DNA of 64,000 bases, from positions 297,552 through 361,551 of the forward strand of contig JAQXBM010000022.1 in assembly GCA_029252405.1 (NCBI GenBank), given 5' to 3'. Positions 1 through 9,988 of the stretch are shown here, one piece after another. The position numbers and the translations under genes were made by a program. How positions within the stretch are numbered: the stretch's first letter is position 1; every line of letters begins with the position of its first letter. The notes under the pieces are model-generated. The model saw only the letters and a list, made by a program, of their open reading frames with translations, did no database searches and was not told the origin of the DNA. This DNA is from Crocinitomicaceae bacterium. GTDB lineage: Bacteria > Bacteroidota > Bacteroidia > Flavobacteriales_D > Crocinitomicaceae.

Positions 1-622
1 CTTCACCCACGATGAGGTATCTGAATCCACCAAACTCAACGAATCCTTGGAAGGTCGTTGCGAATTTTCCAGTTTGATTAACGACAGCAAAGGCGCGATC
101 TGAACTGCAATCCTGTTTTGCGGCCACCATGTATTGTTCTTGATCCAAAAGATCTTCATATTCGGCCGTTCGGCGCTTCGTTGCCGTTACTTTTTCATCA
201 TTGTCGTAGTAAGACAGTAATTCCACGAAGTAGGAACTATCTTCCTTCGACTCAAGGAAAAACTCTTTTGTGGCATATTTCACTCCATCCTTGAAGTAAA
301 AGTGATTCGAGTACACTGCATCTGATCCTGCAGGCAAGTATTGCTCCACCATTTTCAAAATTCGGCTAGAGTCATCGAGGGTCATAATTACTTCAATCCA
401 CTCTTGCTCTCCATTCACTTCTCTTGAATAGTAAAGGCTGTTTGCTGTTGCGAGCGAATCGTTCAAATCCAAGAAGTTCAAATAGGCTTCACCTTCCACA
501 TTGGCTTTGGCCACTTCATTTGGGACAATTTCAGTTTCAGAAACTTCAGTTTCGGTTGCACAACTTGCAGCCATAAAAATGGCTATTGCTATCACTACTA
601 GAGATTTGATGGATCGAATCAT
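1..622 (-). CDS. Lipoprotein of unknown function (C-terminus beyond left edge)
   Basis: An open frame reads from ATG at 622 to the window edge without a stop, giving 207 residues of an incomplete protein. It starts MIRSIKSLVVIAIAIFMAASC, a hydrophobic signal with a lipobox-like AASC, so a lipid-anchored envelope protein is likely. The mature part begins with an acidic, Thr/Glu-rich linker and continues with mixed alpha/beta sequence containing many Tyr, Asp and Glu. I recognise no family. The next gene upstream is the initiator tRNA on the other strand, so this gene has its own promoter. Confidence 0.75.
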   Translation of the reverse strand, partial: MIRSIKSLVVIAIAIFMAASCATETEVSETEIVPNEVAKANVEGEAYLNFLDLNDSLATANSLYYSREVNGEQEWIEVIMTLDDSSRILKMVEQYLPAGSDAVYSNHFYFKDGVKYATKEFFLESKEDSSYFVELLSYYDNDEKVTATKRRTAEYEDLLDQEQYMVAAKQDCSSDRAFAVVNQTGKFATTFQGFVEFGGFRYLIVGE

Positions 623-684
623 ATATTATCGTTTACAATGAAATGTTTCGTAGGGTAAAAGTAACAAGAATTGATTGTGTTTTC

Positions 685-715
685 TTGTGAAATGTAAAAA
701 GAACGTGTATATTTG
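685..715 (+). promoter_or_regulatory. Bacteroidota-type promoter of the initiator tRNA
   Basis: TATATTTG at 708-715 matches the Bacteroidota -7 consensus TAnnTTTG. A TTG at 685-687 lies 20 bases upstream, as expected of the -33 element. Transcription should start near 719, about 28 bases before the tRNA. Confidence 0.7.
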
Positions 716-746
716 CACTCGCTAATCGAACGAGATTAGAATATAT

Positions 747-819
<73 letters not shown>

Positions 820-824
820 CTAAG

Positions 825-857
825 AAAGGAGATCAATTTGATCTCCTTTTTCTTTTT
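825..857 (+). terminator. Rho-independent terminator of the tRNA
   Basis: An 11-bp stem (AAAGGAGATCA / TGATCTCCTTT) closes on a three-base loop and runs into a T-rich tract, just after the tRNA. Confidence 0.8.
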
Positions 858-937
858 GTGTGAAATTGGGAAATGATTCAAGTATTAGCCTAATAATAGG
901 TCAATCGTTGATTCAATCACTGTCACCACTAACTTAC

Positions 938-2179
938 CTAAGAAACAGGAAAAGAGATTTGATAAACGAGTCCGTTGTCCTCAGAGCAATTTAATTCACC
1001 ATCCAACTGCCCAACAAAAATCTCAACCAATTCAAAAACAAAAGAAGTTTCAAAATCGTTGGAGTAGCTGTTTGCTTCATCTCTGCACCAAATTTTGTAA
1101 CCGTTTGCAAGCGATTTTTCCAACTTGATTTCCAATTGACAGTTTTCAGCTTCGGTAGTCGAGCTCGAGGTGTGAAAGTTGTTCACGACCTCATTGATAA
1201 TCAAACCAAGCGGTATAGCAGTATCAATATCAATGAGAATTTCAGGAGCAATGGAAAGCGTGACTTTCTCATTTTCTTTCTTACCAGAACCAATCAAATT
1301 TTCAACCAGTTCATTGGTATATTCGACCAACGAAATCTCTGTAAAATTTGATGCTTGATGCATTCGCTGGTGAACGAGCGACATCGAAAGAACCCTGCTT
1401 TGGACCTCCTTCAAAGCAATTTCGCTCTTTTGATCCGTTGCATTGGATAGTTGCAAGTTGATAAGGCTCACAATGATTTGAAGGTTATTTTTAACGCGAT
1501 GATGCACTTCTTTCAACAAGAATGTTTTTTCCGTCTCGATGATCGTCTTTTGTTCTCGAATGGTTTTCGCCTGAACAAATGCGAATCGATTATTGCTTTC
1601 AGAAACACGTCCTGCTACCAGCGCGAAAATCAAGACCATCCAACTTACAAAGGCATAAAACACAATTTGGGAACCCGTAAGATCTGAGTACTCCAAAATA
1701 TAAATCTGGTAGGCTAGCGTATAACTGAAGGCCGCGATGAACCCTGCAATCCACCTCAATCGAACCATGTAGGATCCAAAAAAGATGATGAAAATAATCA
1801 CGGGCAAGGCCAAATTTTCACCATTCGGAAATTGGTGACAGAAGAAAATAGCATAGAGTCCCGCCCAGGCATTGGAAATTGCTCCGAGCAAATGATAATA
1901 TCCCTTGAAACGTTTCTTATAGGTTGCGTAGATGATGAATCCAAAATAAGATCCTATATAGATAATGGTCAAAGTGCTTAACCAACTAAATTTCTCTGGA
2001 ATAACTGCGTAAATGAGCGCAATTCCACTGTACCAAGAAAGTATGGATATGATAATTCCATAACGCAGAGGTACTTTTACTTCCGCATCATAAGATTCCC
2101 GATACTCCCTTTCAAGATTATCATCATCAAAAACAAGTGTAAACTTATTTTGAGCTTCAAATTCACTCTGTGCTGCCAT
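938..2179 (-). CDS. Membrane histidine kinase of the HisKA_2 type with degenerate ATP site
   Basis: A 413-residue protein. About six hydrophobic segments lie between residues 40 and 190, followed by a short coiled linker and a HisKA_2 dimerisation/phosphotransfer helix, EVHHRVKNNLQ, with phosphoacceptor His about 227. The catalytic part keeps an N-box-like stretch (PLGLIINEVVNN, about 325), but the usual DNGxG box is replaced by CRDEANS and the G2 region is not visible. The C-terminal QLDGEL strand is preserved. Family members normally phosphorylate a response regulator; this one may have lost kinase activity and act as a sensor or phosphatase (inference). No regulator gene is adjacent. Confidence 0.8.
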   Translation of the reverse strand: MAAQSEFEAQNKFTLVFDDDNLEREYRESYDAEVKVPLRYGIIISILSWYSGIALIYAVIPEKFSWLSTLTIIYIGSYFGFIIYATYKKRFKGYYHLLGAISNAWAGLYAIFFCHQFPNGENLALPVIIFIIFFGSYMVRLRWIAGFIAAFSYTLAYQIYILEYSDLTGSQIVFYAFVSWMVLIFALVAGRVSESNNRFAFVQAKTIREQKTIIETEKTFLLKEVHHRVKNNLQIIVSLINLQLSNATDQKSEIALKEVQSRVLSMSLVHQRMHQASNFTEISLVEYTNELVENLIGSGKKENEKVTLSIAPEILIDIDTAIPLGLIINEVVNNFHTSSSTTEAENCQLEIKLEKSLANGYKIWCRDEANSYSNDFETSFVFELVEIFVGQLDGELNCSEDNGLVYQISFPVS

Positions 2180-2253
2180 TCGACGTAATCTAAATTTCTA
2201 GTGATCTAAAGTACTAACTAATGTTCAATTTCAAGAATTCACTTGATTAGAGA

Positions 2254-2667
2254 CTAATCAATCGACCGCAACTCAAAACGACGATATTCGCCCGTCTCCG
2301 CGTTGTAATTGATCAAACGCAAACGTCTCGAATTCAACTTTTCAATCTCAAATTCATCAAAGTTGGTTCCCCACCATCCGCTCAAAGATGATAAAAGAAC
2401 TGATTCGCCATTATCGCCAATCGCGTATGTACCATTTATCGTTACATCTTGATCAAAATCGTGCAATGAAAAATCACAAAAGTCCGTTGTTCGTGTTTTG
2501 CAATAATCAAACTGGAAGACCATATTGGGTTCAAACTCACCTTGATTGGCGATTTCGACTTCCGTTACGGTCCATTTGCCTTGCATTCGATTAACAATGC
2601 GCTGCTCTTTTGTGCACGATCCGAGAATGACTAATGCTAGAATAATTGAAGGGATAAGTGTTTTCAT
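2254..2667 (-). CDS. Small lipocalin-like lipoprotein
   Basis: The start is placed at ATG 2667, giving 137 residues, because this puts a standard signal first: MKTLIPSIILALVILGSC with lipobox LGSC. An upstream in-frame ATG at 2685 would only add six polar residues. The mature part begins with the lipocalin-like signature MQGKWTVTEVEI and is rich in beta strands, as in the many Bacteroidota 'lipocalin-like' or DUF5004-type lipoproteins. No ligand can be proposed. It is separated from the kinase by 74 bases on the same strand. Confidence 0.7.
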   Translation of the reverse strand: MKTLIPSIILALVILGSCTKEQRIVNRMQGKWTVTEVEIANQGEFEPNMVFQFDYCKTRTTDFCDFSLHDFDQDVTINGTYAIGDNGESVLLSSLSGWWGTNFDEFEIEKLNSRRLRLINYNAETGEYRRFELRSID

Positions 2668-2735
2668 AGGACTTTCTGAATGCAATTATTGTTCCAGTTT
2701 GATCGTGACCTAAGCATATTGCAATTATTGATTAC

Positions 2736-2809
2736 GGGCTTCGAGAGCCTCAACCCTAAGCGAACCTGGTTTTATCGAATTATGGATAGCCTCAGCCCTC
2801 GAAGCTCAC
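2736..2809. repeat. Direct and inverted repeat in the metK leader region
   Basis: AGCCTCAACCCT (2746-2757) recurs as AGCCTCAGCCCT (2788-2799). GCTTCGAG just before the first copy is complementary to CTCGAAGC at the end of the second. The block lies about 95 bases upstream of metK and could form a stem. I could not match it to the SAM-I conserved core, so its role is open. Confidence 0.4.
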
Positions 2810-2902
2810 AATCTGCAGCGATCTGAAAATCTAAGTGCGAAGCGAGTCGAATACAACATTTATTTACTAATTTCGCGCTCATTACAATTTAAAGCATACT
2901 CT

Positions 2903-4159
2903 ATGTCATATTTGTTTACATCTGAGTCAGTATCAGAAGGACATCCAGATAAAGTTTCCGATCAAATTTCGGACGCACTCATCGATAACTTCTTAGCATT
3001 CGATCCTGCATCGAAAGTGGCTTGTGAAACATTGGTTACAACAGGTCAAGTGGTTCTTGCTGGTGAGGTAAAAACGAACACATACTTAGACGTTCAATCG
3101 ATCGCTCGTGAAACAATTGAAAGAATTGGATACACGAAGTCAGAATACATGTTCGATTCGAACTCATGTGGGATTCTTTCCGCAATTCACGAGCAGTCAG
3201 CAGACATCAACCAAGGAGTTGAAAGAGCAAATCCTGAAGATCAGGGAGCTGGTGACCAAGGAATGATGTTCGGGTACGCAACGAATGAAACAGAGAACTA
3301 CATGCCGTTGGCATTGGACATCGCTCACGCTATTTTGATTGAAATGGCTGAGATCCGTAAGAATGAGTCAAGTTTGATTGCTTACTTACGTCCAGATGCA
3401 AAATCGCAAGTAACAATAGAATACTCTGACGATAACGTTCCTCAGCGAATCGATACAATTGTTGTTTCAACGCAACACGATGATTTCGCATCAGAACCAG
3501 AAATGTTAACGAAAATCAAGAAAGATATCGTTGAACTCGTAATTCCTCGAGTGAAAGCAAAGTTCCCAGCGGATATTCAAGCTTTGTTCGATGATAACAT
3601 TCAATACCACATCAACCCAACAGGAATCTTCGTAATTGGAGGACCTCACGGAGATACAGGATTGACAGGTCGTAAAATCATCGTTGATACGTACGGAGGA
3701 AAAGGAGCTCACGGAGGTGGTGCATTCTCAGGAAAAGATCCATCAAAAGTTGACCGTTCTGCAGCTTACGCTACGCGTCACGTTGCGAAGAACATGGTTG
3801 CAGCTGGAATCTGTGATGAGATTTTGGTGCAAGTATCATACGCAATTGGTGTTGCTGAGCCTTGTGGAATCTTTGTTGATACATACGGAACATCAAAAAT
3901 CGACATGACCGATGGTGATATCGCCAAGAAGGTTTCTGAAATCTTCGATATGCGTCCTTACTTCATCGAGCAACGTTTGAAATTGAGAACACCAATGTAT
4001 TCTGAAACTGCGGCTTACGGTCACATGGGAAGAACACCTGAGACGGTTACAAAAACATTCACGCGCCCAGATGGAAAACAAGTAACACACGATGTTGAGT
4101 TGTTCACGTGGGAGAAATTGGATTACGTAGATAAAGTAAAAGCTGCTTTCGGGTTATAA
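2903..4159 (+). CDS. metK: S-adenosylmethionine synthetase
   Basis: 418 residues, the usual family length. It makes SAM from methionine and ATP in the cytoplasm. Visible signatures are the N-terminal [20 protein letters not shown], the [12 protein letters not shown] loop around residue 117, and [19 protein letters not shown] near 275, which includes catalytic and phosphate-binding Lys and Asp residues. Transcribed alone, with its own terminator. Codon use favours TTC, AAC and TAC, as expected of a well-expressed gene. Confidence 0.98.
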   Translation: MSYLFTSESVSEGHPDKVSDQISDALIDNFLAFDPASKVACETLVTTGQVVLAGEVKTNTYLDVQSIARETIERIGYTKSEYMFDSNSCGILSAIHEQSADINQGVERANPEDQGAGDQGMMFGYATNETENYMPLALDIAHAILIEMAEIRKNESSLIAYLRPDAKSQVTIEYSDDNVPQRIDTIVVSTQHDDFASEPEMLTKIKKDIVELVIPRVKAKFPADIQALFDDNIQYHINPTGIFVIGGPHGDTGLTGRKIIVDTYGGKGAHGGGAFSGKDPSKVDRSAAYATRHVAKNMVAAGICDEILVQVSYAIGVAEPCGIFVDTYGTSKIDMTDGDIAKKVSEIFDMRPYFIEQRLKLRTPMYSETAAYGHMGRTPETVTKTFTRPDGKQVTHDVELFTWEKLDYVDKVKAAFGL

Positions 4160-4180
4160 GACTCGAAAGACTCACATACT

Positions 4181-4217
4181 AATCCCGACTTTGGTTTCAA
4201 GGTCGGGATTTTTGTTT
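4181..4217 (+). terminator. Terminator of metK
   Basis: AATCCCGAC and GTCGGGATT form a 9-bp stem followed by a run of T, 20 bases after the metK stop. Confidence 0.85.
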
Positions 4218-4274
4218 CTTACCTAGACAGGCTGTTAGAGCGGGGTTCAACTAATAGGAATCGACAAAATAGGT

Positions 4275-4931
4275 CTAGATTGCGAAACTAGCCAAGACAG
4301 CGATAATGTTCCTTCTTTCAGGATTCTTCGTATTGATTTTTTGATCCATGCGGTAAAAAAAAGAAAGGTCCAGTTTTTTATTCAACTCGAATTCAATTCC
4401 ACCGGCGCAAAGGTTTCGTCTAAATCGCATTTTATCATTGAGTCGATAGAAGCTTTCGTATCGAGCGAATAGTTTCATCTTCTTCCAAACCTTGTATTTA
4501 ATTTGAAAGCGATTCCGAATGTAAGTTTCAGGTTCTTTCGTGAATGTTACCACTCCGTGCTGAAATCGAAAACGGTAGGATAGTTCGAATTTTGTCGGTT
4601 TTATCTTCCATTTGACCGTTCCATCAAGTGTCAATCTGTTTACGTGGCGTTGTTGATTGGGCATTGTATACCTGTACTGAGCGCGCGTTGAAAAATGCTT
4701 GTTGAATTTGTAGCTCGCTCCGAACTCGAAAAAAGTGCTACGAATCCTATTCAAGTTATCTGTCATGCGGACCTGCTGATCCACACTGAAAGCAATTTTC
4801 TTGTTCAGTTTATACTTGAGCGAAGCCCCTGTCCAAAAATCATTGCTGATCGTAACTTCGCTCTCTTGACCAAACAAAGCAGATGAAAAGCTAATGCTGA
4901 ATACGACGCATATGATCTTAATCCAATTCAT
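4275..4931 (-). CDS. DUF2490 outer-membrane protein
   Basis: The start is taken at ATG 4931 because MNWIKIICVVFSISFSSALFGQ is a typical signal peptide; this leaves 218 residues. The mature part has alternating amphipathic strands, for example WTGASLKYKLNKKIAFSVDQ and FELSYRFRFQHG, and ends in AVLASFAI, like an outer-membrane beta barrel. The pattern fits DUF2490. It overlaps the 3' end of the CotH gene by 14 bases, so the two are almost certainly co-transcribed and may be translationally coupled. Substrate unknown. Confidence 0.75.
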   Translation of the reverse strand: MNWIKIICVVFSISFSSALFGQESEVTISNDFWTGASLKYKLNKKIAFSVDQQVRMTDNLNRIRSTFFEFGASYKFNKHFSTRAQYRYTMPNQQRHVNRLTLDGTVKWKIKPTKFELSYRFRFQHGVVTFTKEPETYIRNRFQIKYKVWKKMKLFARYESFYRLNDKMRFRRNLCAGGIEFELNKKLDLSFFYRMDQKINTKNPERRNIIAVLASFAI

Positions 4932-6129
4932 AGAGCTTTCGATTGTAAAACTCATTCACATGAAAATCTTGTTTCAACTTGTCAACGTTCATTAACCATT
5001 GAAGCGTGCTAGTGGGAGCGCCCCATTTTTGAATCAAGTAGCCGATGTCAACATGGATGTTTTCACTGAGTTCATCCACAATCGTATTGAATTTGGTGGT
5101 AGATAGAACTCCGTATATTTCAGCCTGTCGCTCCTCCAATGTTTGGATAAATCCCTGATCGTGATTTCGTAAAATTTGATACATTTTTGAAACATCATCT
5201 TCCAGATATTCCATTTTGGGAAGTCGCGCTGCTCTATTTCTGGTTGCGGCTCCATCCAAATCATACAGCAGAAAACGAAACTTGTTACCATTCAGACTGT
5301 AGAGACGCACGTTATTCTGCGGCCAATCTATATTACCGACGTAGTCTTCGTAAATTAGATAATCAATGAAATTATCGATGTCAACCAATTGATGGAGAGC
5401 GTATCCATCTTCCGCCTCAATTGCGTCAATGAGCGCTTGGGCAACTTGCTCATCTCCTTCGCGAAAATCGAGATCATCGTTAGGTGTATCCATTTTCATG
5501 ATCGTAATATCGTCGATATTCACTCCCAACAAATCAGAAAGTCCAATCCGGTCAACCTCAGTGCGTAAGTTCAAAAGTCCGTAATAGTCACCGTTCACAA
5601 AGGCATGTACTGCTTTTCCATATTTTAATTCAAGATCGATGGAGTTTCTAATCGCCAGTTCCGTTAGCGAAAGATCTTTTAAATGCGTTACCCCATCGTC
5701 GTTCCCTGAATTCCTCAACCTGATTGATTGTAACTGATTAAGGTTGTCATTTGGCAAGGCTTGTGAAGTTTCTATTATTTGGAAGGCTGAATTATTCACT
5801 TTGTCGTCGAATACAATCCCGATTGACTTCATTGGATTATTGGCAGATCCTGCGCCCTTTATGTTGATCTTGGCGTTCTTTTCGAACAAAAGGATGCCAT
5901 CCTTAGTGTAATATTCAACGCTTGCTGATATTTTGGTGTCGCCTCCGTAAAATGTATACATATAGTCAAATGAATCTACATCTGCGACGATATTAATTCG
6001 ATCCAATTCGGAGTTCATGCTATTCGGTGAAATGTTGGTGATGTCCGGTAGCGTTTCTTCAACAGAGAACTTGGTGCAGCCAAACCCGACTATCAAACAA
6101 ACACATACAATTGGATAGATTGATTTCAT
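4918..6129 (-). CDS. CotH-family secreted kinase-like lipoprotein
   Basis: 403 residues with an N-terminal lipoprotein signal (IVGFGC). The central region carries the CotH pattern: LQSIRLRNSGND, LSLTELAIRN, the VNGDYYGLLNLRTEVD loop, a NIDWPQNNVRLY motif and FRFLLYDLDGA. In CotH proteins, which resemble atypical secretory kinases, the late Asp residues bind metal and ATP. It probably acts on envelope proteins outside the inner membrane (inference). Middle gene of an operon with an outer-membrane-like protein upstream (4-base overlap) and DUF2490 downstream. The VTC/DUF4956 partners often seen near bacterial CotH are absent here. Confidence 0.8.
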   Translation of the reverse strand: MKSIYPIVCVCLIVGFGCTKFSVEETLPDITNISPNSMNSELDRINIVADVDSFDYMYTFYGGDTKISASVEYYTKDGILLFEKNAKINIKGAGSANNPMKSIGIVFDDKVNNSAFQIIETSQALPNDNLNQLQSIRLRNSGNDDGVTHLKDLSLTELAIRNSIDLELKYGKAVHAFVNGDYYGLLNLRTEVDRIGLSDLLGVNIDDITIMKMDTPNDDLDFREGDEQVAQALIDAIEAEDGYALHQLVDIDNFIDYLIYEDYVGNIDWPQNNVRLYSLNGNKFRFLLYDLDGAATRNRAARLPKMEYLEDDVSKMYQILRNHDQGFIQTLEERQAEIYGVLSTTKFNTIVDELSENIHVDIGYLIQKWGAPTSTLQWLMNVDKLKQDFHVNEFYNRKLYELD

Positions 6130-6704
6130 TTTAGGAATTGGTAAATAAGTCCAAGTCTAGCTTGATACTGTGGGTTTGTAATGATATAGGCGTTGGTAAT
6201 TGGAGTCATTGCTCGACTCAATAAGAGCGTGATTCCAAGTCGTTCGATAATATAACATGTCGATTCAAGACTGAGAGAAATTCTAAACAAATCCCCAGTT
6301 TCGGAATAGAAATAGTCAAATTCCAAGTTGTTTTCTGCTTCGATATATGCTGCCGCTTCGAACTTATCGGTAAACGAATAATTAACTCCGAGAGCGCCAA
6401 TTAGTTTATTCAATTGACCTGAATACCTCAAAATTTCAGAGTTTCCAGAGAAATAAAGCTGTCGAAATCCAACTTCAAAAACTGCTGATATTTTTGTGTC
6501 CACAAATTGACACGAATTGTTCACCGTAATTTCAAAGCCTTGGGTTGAGTTCAAGCTGAATGTTTCATCCTGAAAATCAATAGAGCGATCTCCAAAAGCG
6601 TAAACGTAATTTGACCCAATAGAAAGATTATACTGACTGTAAACTCGCGTCGAAGTTCCAAACAGAAGAGCTAAGGTGAATACGAGAAAAAAATTGCGGT
6701 CCAT
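6126..6704 (-). CDS. Predicted outer-membrane beta-barrel protein
   Basis: 192 residues. A signal peptide, MDRNFFLVFTLALLFGTSTRVYSQ, is followed by alternating hydrophobic/polar strands rich in Tyr, Phe and Asn, ending LGLIYQFLK with a terminal-barrel-strand look. I recognise no named family. Its stop overlaps the CotH start (ATGA), so it is the first gene of the operon and may form the surface part of whatever the CotH protein modifies (inference). Confidence 0.6.
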   Translation of the reverse strand: MDRNFFLVFTLALLFGTSTRVYSQYNLSIGSNYVYAFGDRSIDFQDETFSLNSTQGFEITVNNSCQFVDTKISAVFEVGFRQLYFSGNSEILRYSGQLNKLIGALGVNYSFTDKFEAAAYIEAENNLEFDYFYSETGDLFRISLSLESTCYIIERLGITLLLSRAMTPITNAYIITNPQYQARLGLIYQFLK

Positions 6705-6766
6705 TCTTGTTTGTGGATATGGTTTCTTTTAGAACGTAACTCGAGCATAAAAGGTAGGTTGAAGAG

Positions 6767-6800
6767 CAAAAAAAGAGCCGATACACAACGCACCGACTCT
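6767..6800 (-). terminator. Terminator downstream of the subtilase/CHU_C locus
   Basis: On the minus strand an imperfect stem (GAGTCGGT / ATCGGCTC, including G-U pairs) is followed by seven T, 27 bases after the stop at 6827. Confidence 0.7.
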
Positions 6801-6826
6801 TAAAAGTTTAAACTATTCAGTTCAGT

Positions 6827-9800
6827 CTATCTCAGTATATTCACATGTCCCGTAAAATCCTTTTCAACGCCCTTGTCGCTGGTATAGCGAACGGCATAGG
6901 TATAAGTTCCTGATTGTACGATGGCTCCATTGTAAGTGGCATCCCATCCAATGTCTGGATCTTTCGATTCGAAAACGATCTCGCCCCATCTGTTGTAAAT
7001 GAGTATTTCGAAGTCGTAGAATACACATGAATACTCACATTTAAAGAGTTGATTGAATTCATCAGAATCAGGAGTAAACGTATTAGGTAAATAGATGGAA
7101 CATCCACATCCCAAATCGCCAATTACAATTGTGTCGCTCGCGGTTCCACAACCATTCGAGTATGTGAGAATGTATTCTCCAAAATCGGTCACTTGCAACG
7201 CAGGCTGAGTGCTTCCTGTATTCCAAAGGTACTGACCAGGACTCACACTTTCTGGGGCAATCACAGTTGTTGCGCCTTCACAGATGAGGTAATCGTTGTC
7301 CAAATTAATCGCAGGTAAAGTAGCTGTTGAAGCGATTATCGTGTCGGAAAATTCACACAAACCATCCGTGACGGTCGCGTGGTATGTTCCTGCGCTAGTT
7401 GCAGTAAATGTTGGATTCGTTGAACCATCTTGCCATACCACAGCTCCTACTATTCCTGGATCAAGAACCATTGAAGCTCCGTTACACAAAACAGCAGTTC
7501 CCCCCAAGTCGAAAATTGGAAGTGGAGCGCTCGTTAAAACAACGGTATCTGTTTTTGTACAACCTGTCCACGTATCGGTAACCGTTACGATGAGCGTCGT
7601 GTCTGTCGTGTAGGTCGCAATTGGATGTGGATTTGTTGGATCGTCCACTAAACCTGCTGGTGACCAACTGTATAAATATCCTGAAGTGAGACTCTCTCCA
7701 ACTTCCACTGATCCTCCCGCACAAAGCGATGTGTCTGGACCGGCGTAAGCAATAGGCAATCCACTAATGTTGATCGTTTGATAGAGTGTGTCTGATCCGC
7801 AGTCGTCGTCCAAAATGAGTGTTACTGGGAATAATCCTGTACCGTTAAATGTCAGTGGTGGTGGTGTTGTTCCAACGAAGGTTGATGGAGTGACATTTGG
7901 TCCGAAATCCCAGCTAAACGTTGCCGCTCCTGTTGACGAACTCGTATTGACAATCGGTGGGTTTTCACCTTCGCACCAGGTTGTTGGTTCAAATGCCGCA
8001 TGGCTAACACAACAGTTTACGTCGACAATCACAGTTACCGATCCAGTTAAAGTATCTCCATTATTTGTGGCGACTACTGTATATGTGGTTGTTGAAGCAG
8101 GCGAAACTGTAGGTTGCTGAAGTGTTGGGTCGTTCATTGATCCACTAGGAGACCAACTGAAATCCCATCCAAAAGCTGAACCGTAACATCCAAAGTCCAA
8201 CTCCAAAAGGAGGCTGTCTCCAAGACAAATAGTTGTATCCGGAGGTAGTGCCAGAATCACATCGGCAGCATTCACGATCAAATTCATGGTGTCAAAACAG
8301 AACGGAATTGAGTCATTGTTCACAATCAATTCGACATCATAGGATCCTGCATTTTGGTATTGATGACTTGGAGTTCCCGTTCCACCGATAATGGTTCCAT
8401 CGCCGAAGTCCCAATTCCAACCGCCAATATTCCCAACATTCGTAACAGATTGATCAACAAAAAAGGTTGTATCTCCCAAACAAACATTATTAGCCAAGAA
8501 ATCTGCTGCTACCTCATTGGTACAAGTATCTTGGATGCAATCCTCACAAAGCGTTGTTGTAAGGTAGTTGAGCGGCGTGAAAACAGGATTCAAATTCGTT
8601 ATCGAGAAGGTAATGTTGCTCACCGAAAAAGGTAAGTTTGTTCGAGTAGAAACTCCTGGCAGGAAGCTTGTCGCAACTGGAAGCGCACTGCAACTGTTCA
8701 GCGAAGTGTCCGTTCGTGCAACGAAGAGATCCAGACCACCGTTATTTGCTCCAGTCTGGAATCGTGCAGCCATTAAATTGTCCGTTGGCGTGCTGCTTGT
8801 TGATGTCAGCTTGAGTGCTCGTGTGTCGGTCAATTGTTTCGACCAAAGGAAGTTTCCATTTGCATCAAATTTGAGAACCACTCCAATATCTGGTGATGTG
8901 ACTTCATATCGGCAAGACACATAGATATCGCCATGAGCATCTTCCACTAAATCATCAATGTATCTGATGCGACCGTTTCCGCCGTAAGTAAAATTAACCT
9001 CCCAGATCTTATCAAAATTCGCATCCATACGCATTATGTTTGCGTCAAAAGGAACGGTGTTCGATGGATTGAGTTTACTCATCGCCACATACTCGTTATT
9101 CATCGTTTTGATCACTTGGTAGGCTTCATTCATCACATTTGTTGAGTGATTGTATTCGGCAATTGTTCCAAATACTCCATTCACGTCAATTTCTCCAACA
9201 AACATGTCCACGGAACCACCTCCGTGAATTCCTCCAGAGAAAATCGCACCACCCGTTCCGTTGGGAACCATTTCGTAGATTTGATCATCGATACTGTGGA
9301 AGCTGGTTTCCCAAATGATGTTTCCGAGACCGTCAATTCGCATAAATGCAGCGTTATCAGAACTACCTCCAGTTGAGTACCAGCAACCAATAATGTAACT
9401 ATCGCCTTGCGAAACAATGATGTCAGGCGAACGCTCTCGAATAATATTGTAGCGTTTTGCCCAAACTAGCGTTCCCGTATTTGTGAAACGTGCAATGATG
9501 ATATCTTCATTATCAGTCCCCAAACACACTTTGTCACCATTCGGTGCAGGGGCAATATCGCTGAATCCACCAGAGAAGGATTCAATTTGGACAGCAAAAG
9601 AAAGATCGCCAGAAGAATTAAATCGAGCGAAGAGTGCTCCGTCCGTGTCGTGTCGTCCAACGGCATAAGTTGCATCTTCCGCTATATCGTGATAAATTTC
9701 TGCCAAAGTATTGTTGTCAATATCCCCGTAAAACTTGGTGTAATAACAGCTCGAAGAAGCGGTTTGCGGCAATACGTTTACAGTAGCTGAACCACTTAAG

Positions 9801-9988
9801 TTTCCAGCGCATCCTGCGTCAGAGAAACCTGTGATTGTGTAGGTTGTTGTGTCGCTAGGAGTAACAGGATGGTAATAAGGGTTCGCTGTAATTCCTGTTT
9901 CAGTAAAGTTGTTCGTTCCGTCTGTGTAGTTGACTGTTGTTCTGTCCGGGGCAAGCCAATTCATAATCAACCTCAAATCGGGCAACAA
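6827..9988 (-). pseudogene. PKD/Ig-like repeats and CHU_C domain: out-of-frame second half of a subtilase
   Basis: A 1053-codon open frame with no signal peptide; its only start is TTG at 9988, and a TGA lies a few codons upstream. It holds a seven-bladed-type repeat region (residues about 90-480), PKD and Ig-like domains with WDFGDG motifs, and a C-terminal CHU_C domain beginning PNTFTPDSDEFNQ with YNRWGEIVFES and GTYTYAVRYT, which targets proteins to T9SS. The first residues (TTVNYTDGTNNFTETG) are the middle of an Ig-like domain whose start, ELACPG, lies at the end of the subtilase frame. One ancestral protein of about 1490 residues split by a +1 frameshift is the best reading. A sequencing error is possible. 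Confidence 0.75.

Noticed and set aside
2696..2902. SAM riboswitch upstream of metK
   Set aside because: I could not find the conserved SAM-I core, and the repeats present do not fit a class I know; kept only as an unexplained repeat.
9900..9988. Programmed frameshift or separate overlapping genes at the subtilase
   Set aside because: No slippery heptamer is obvious and the downstream frame has no signal peptide or ATG; an indel fits better.
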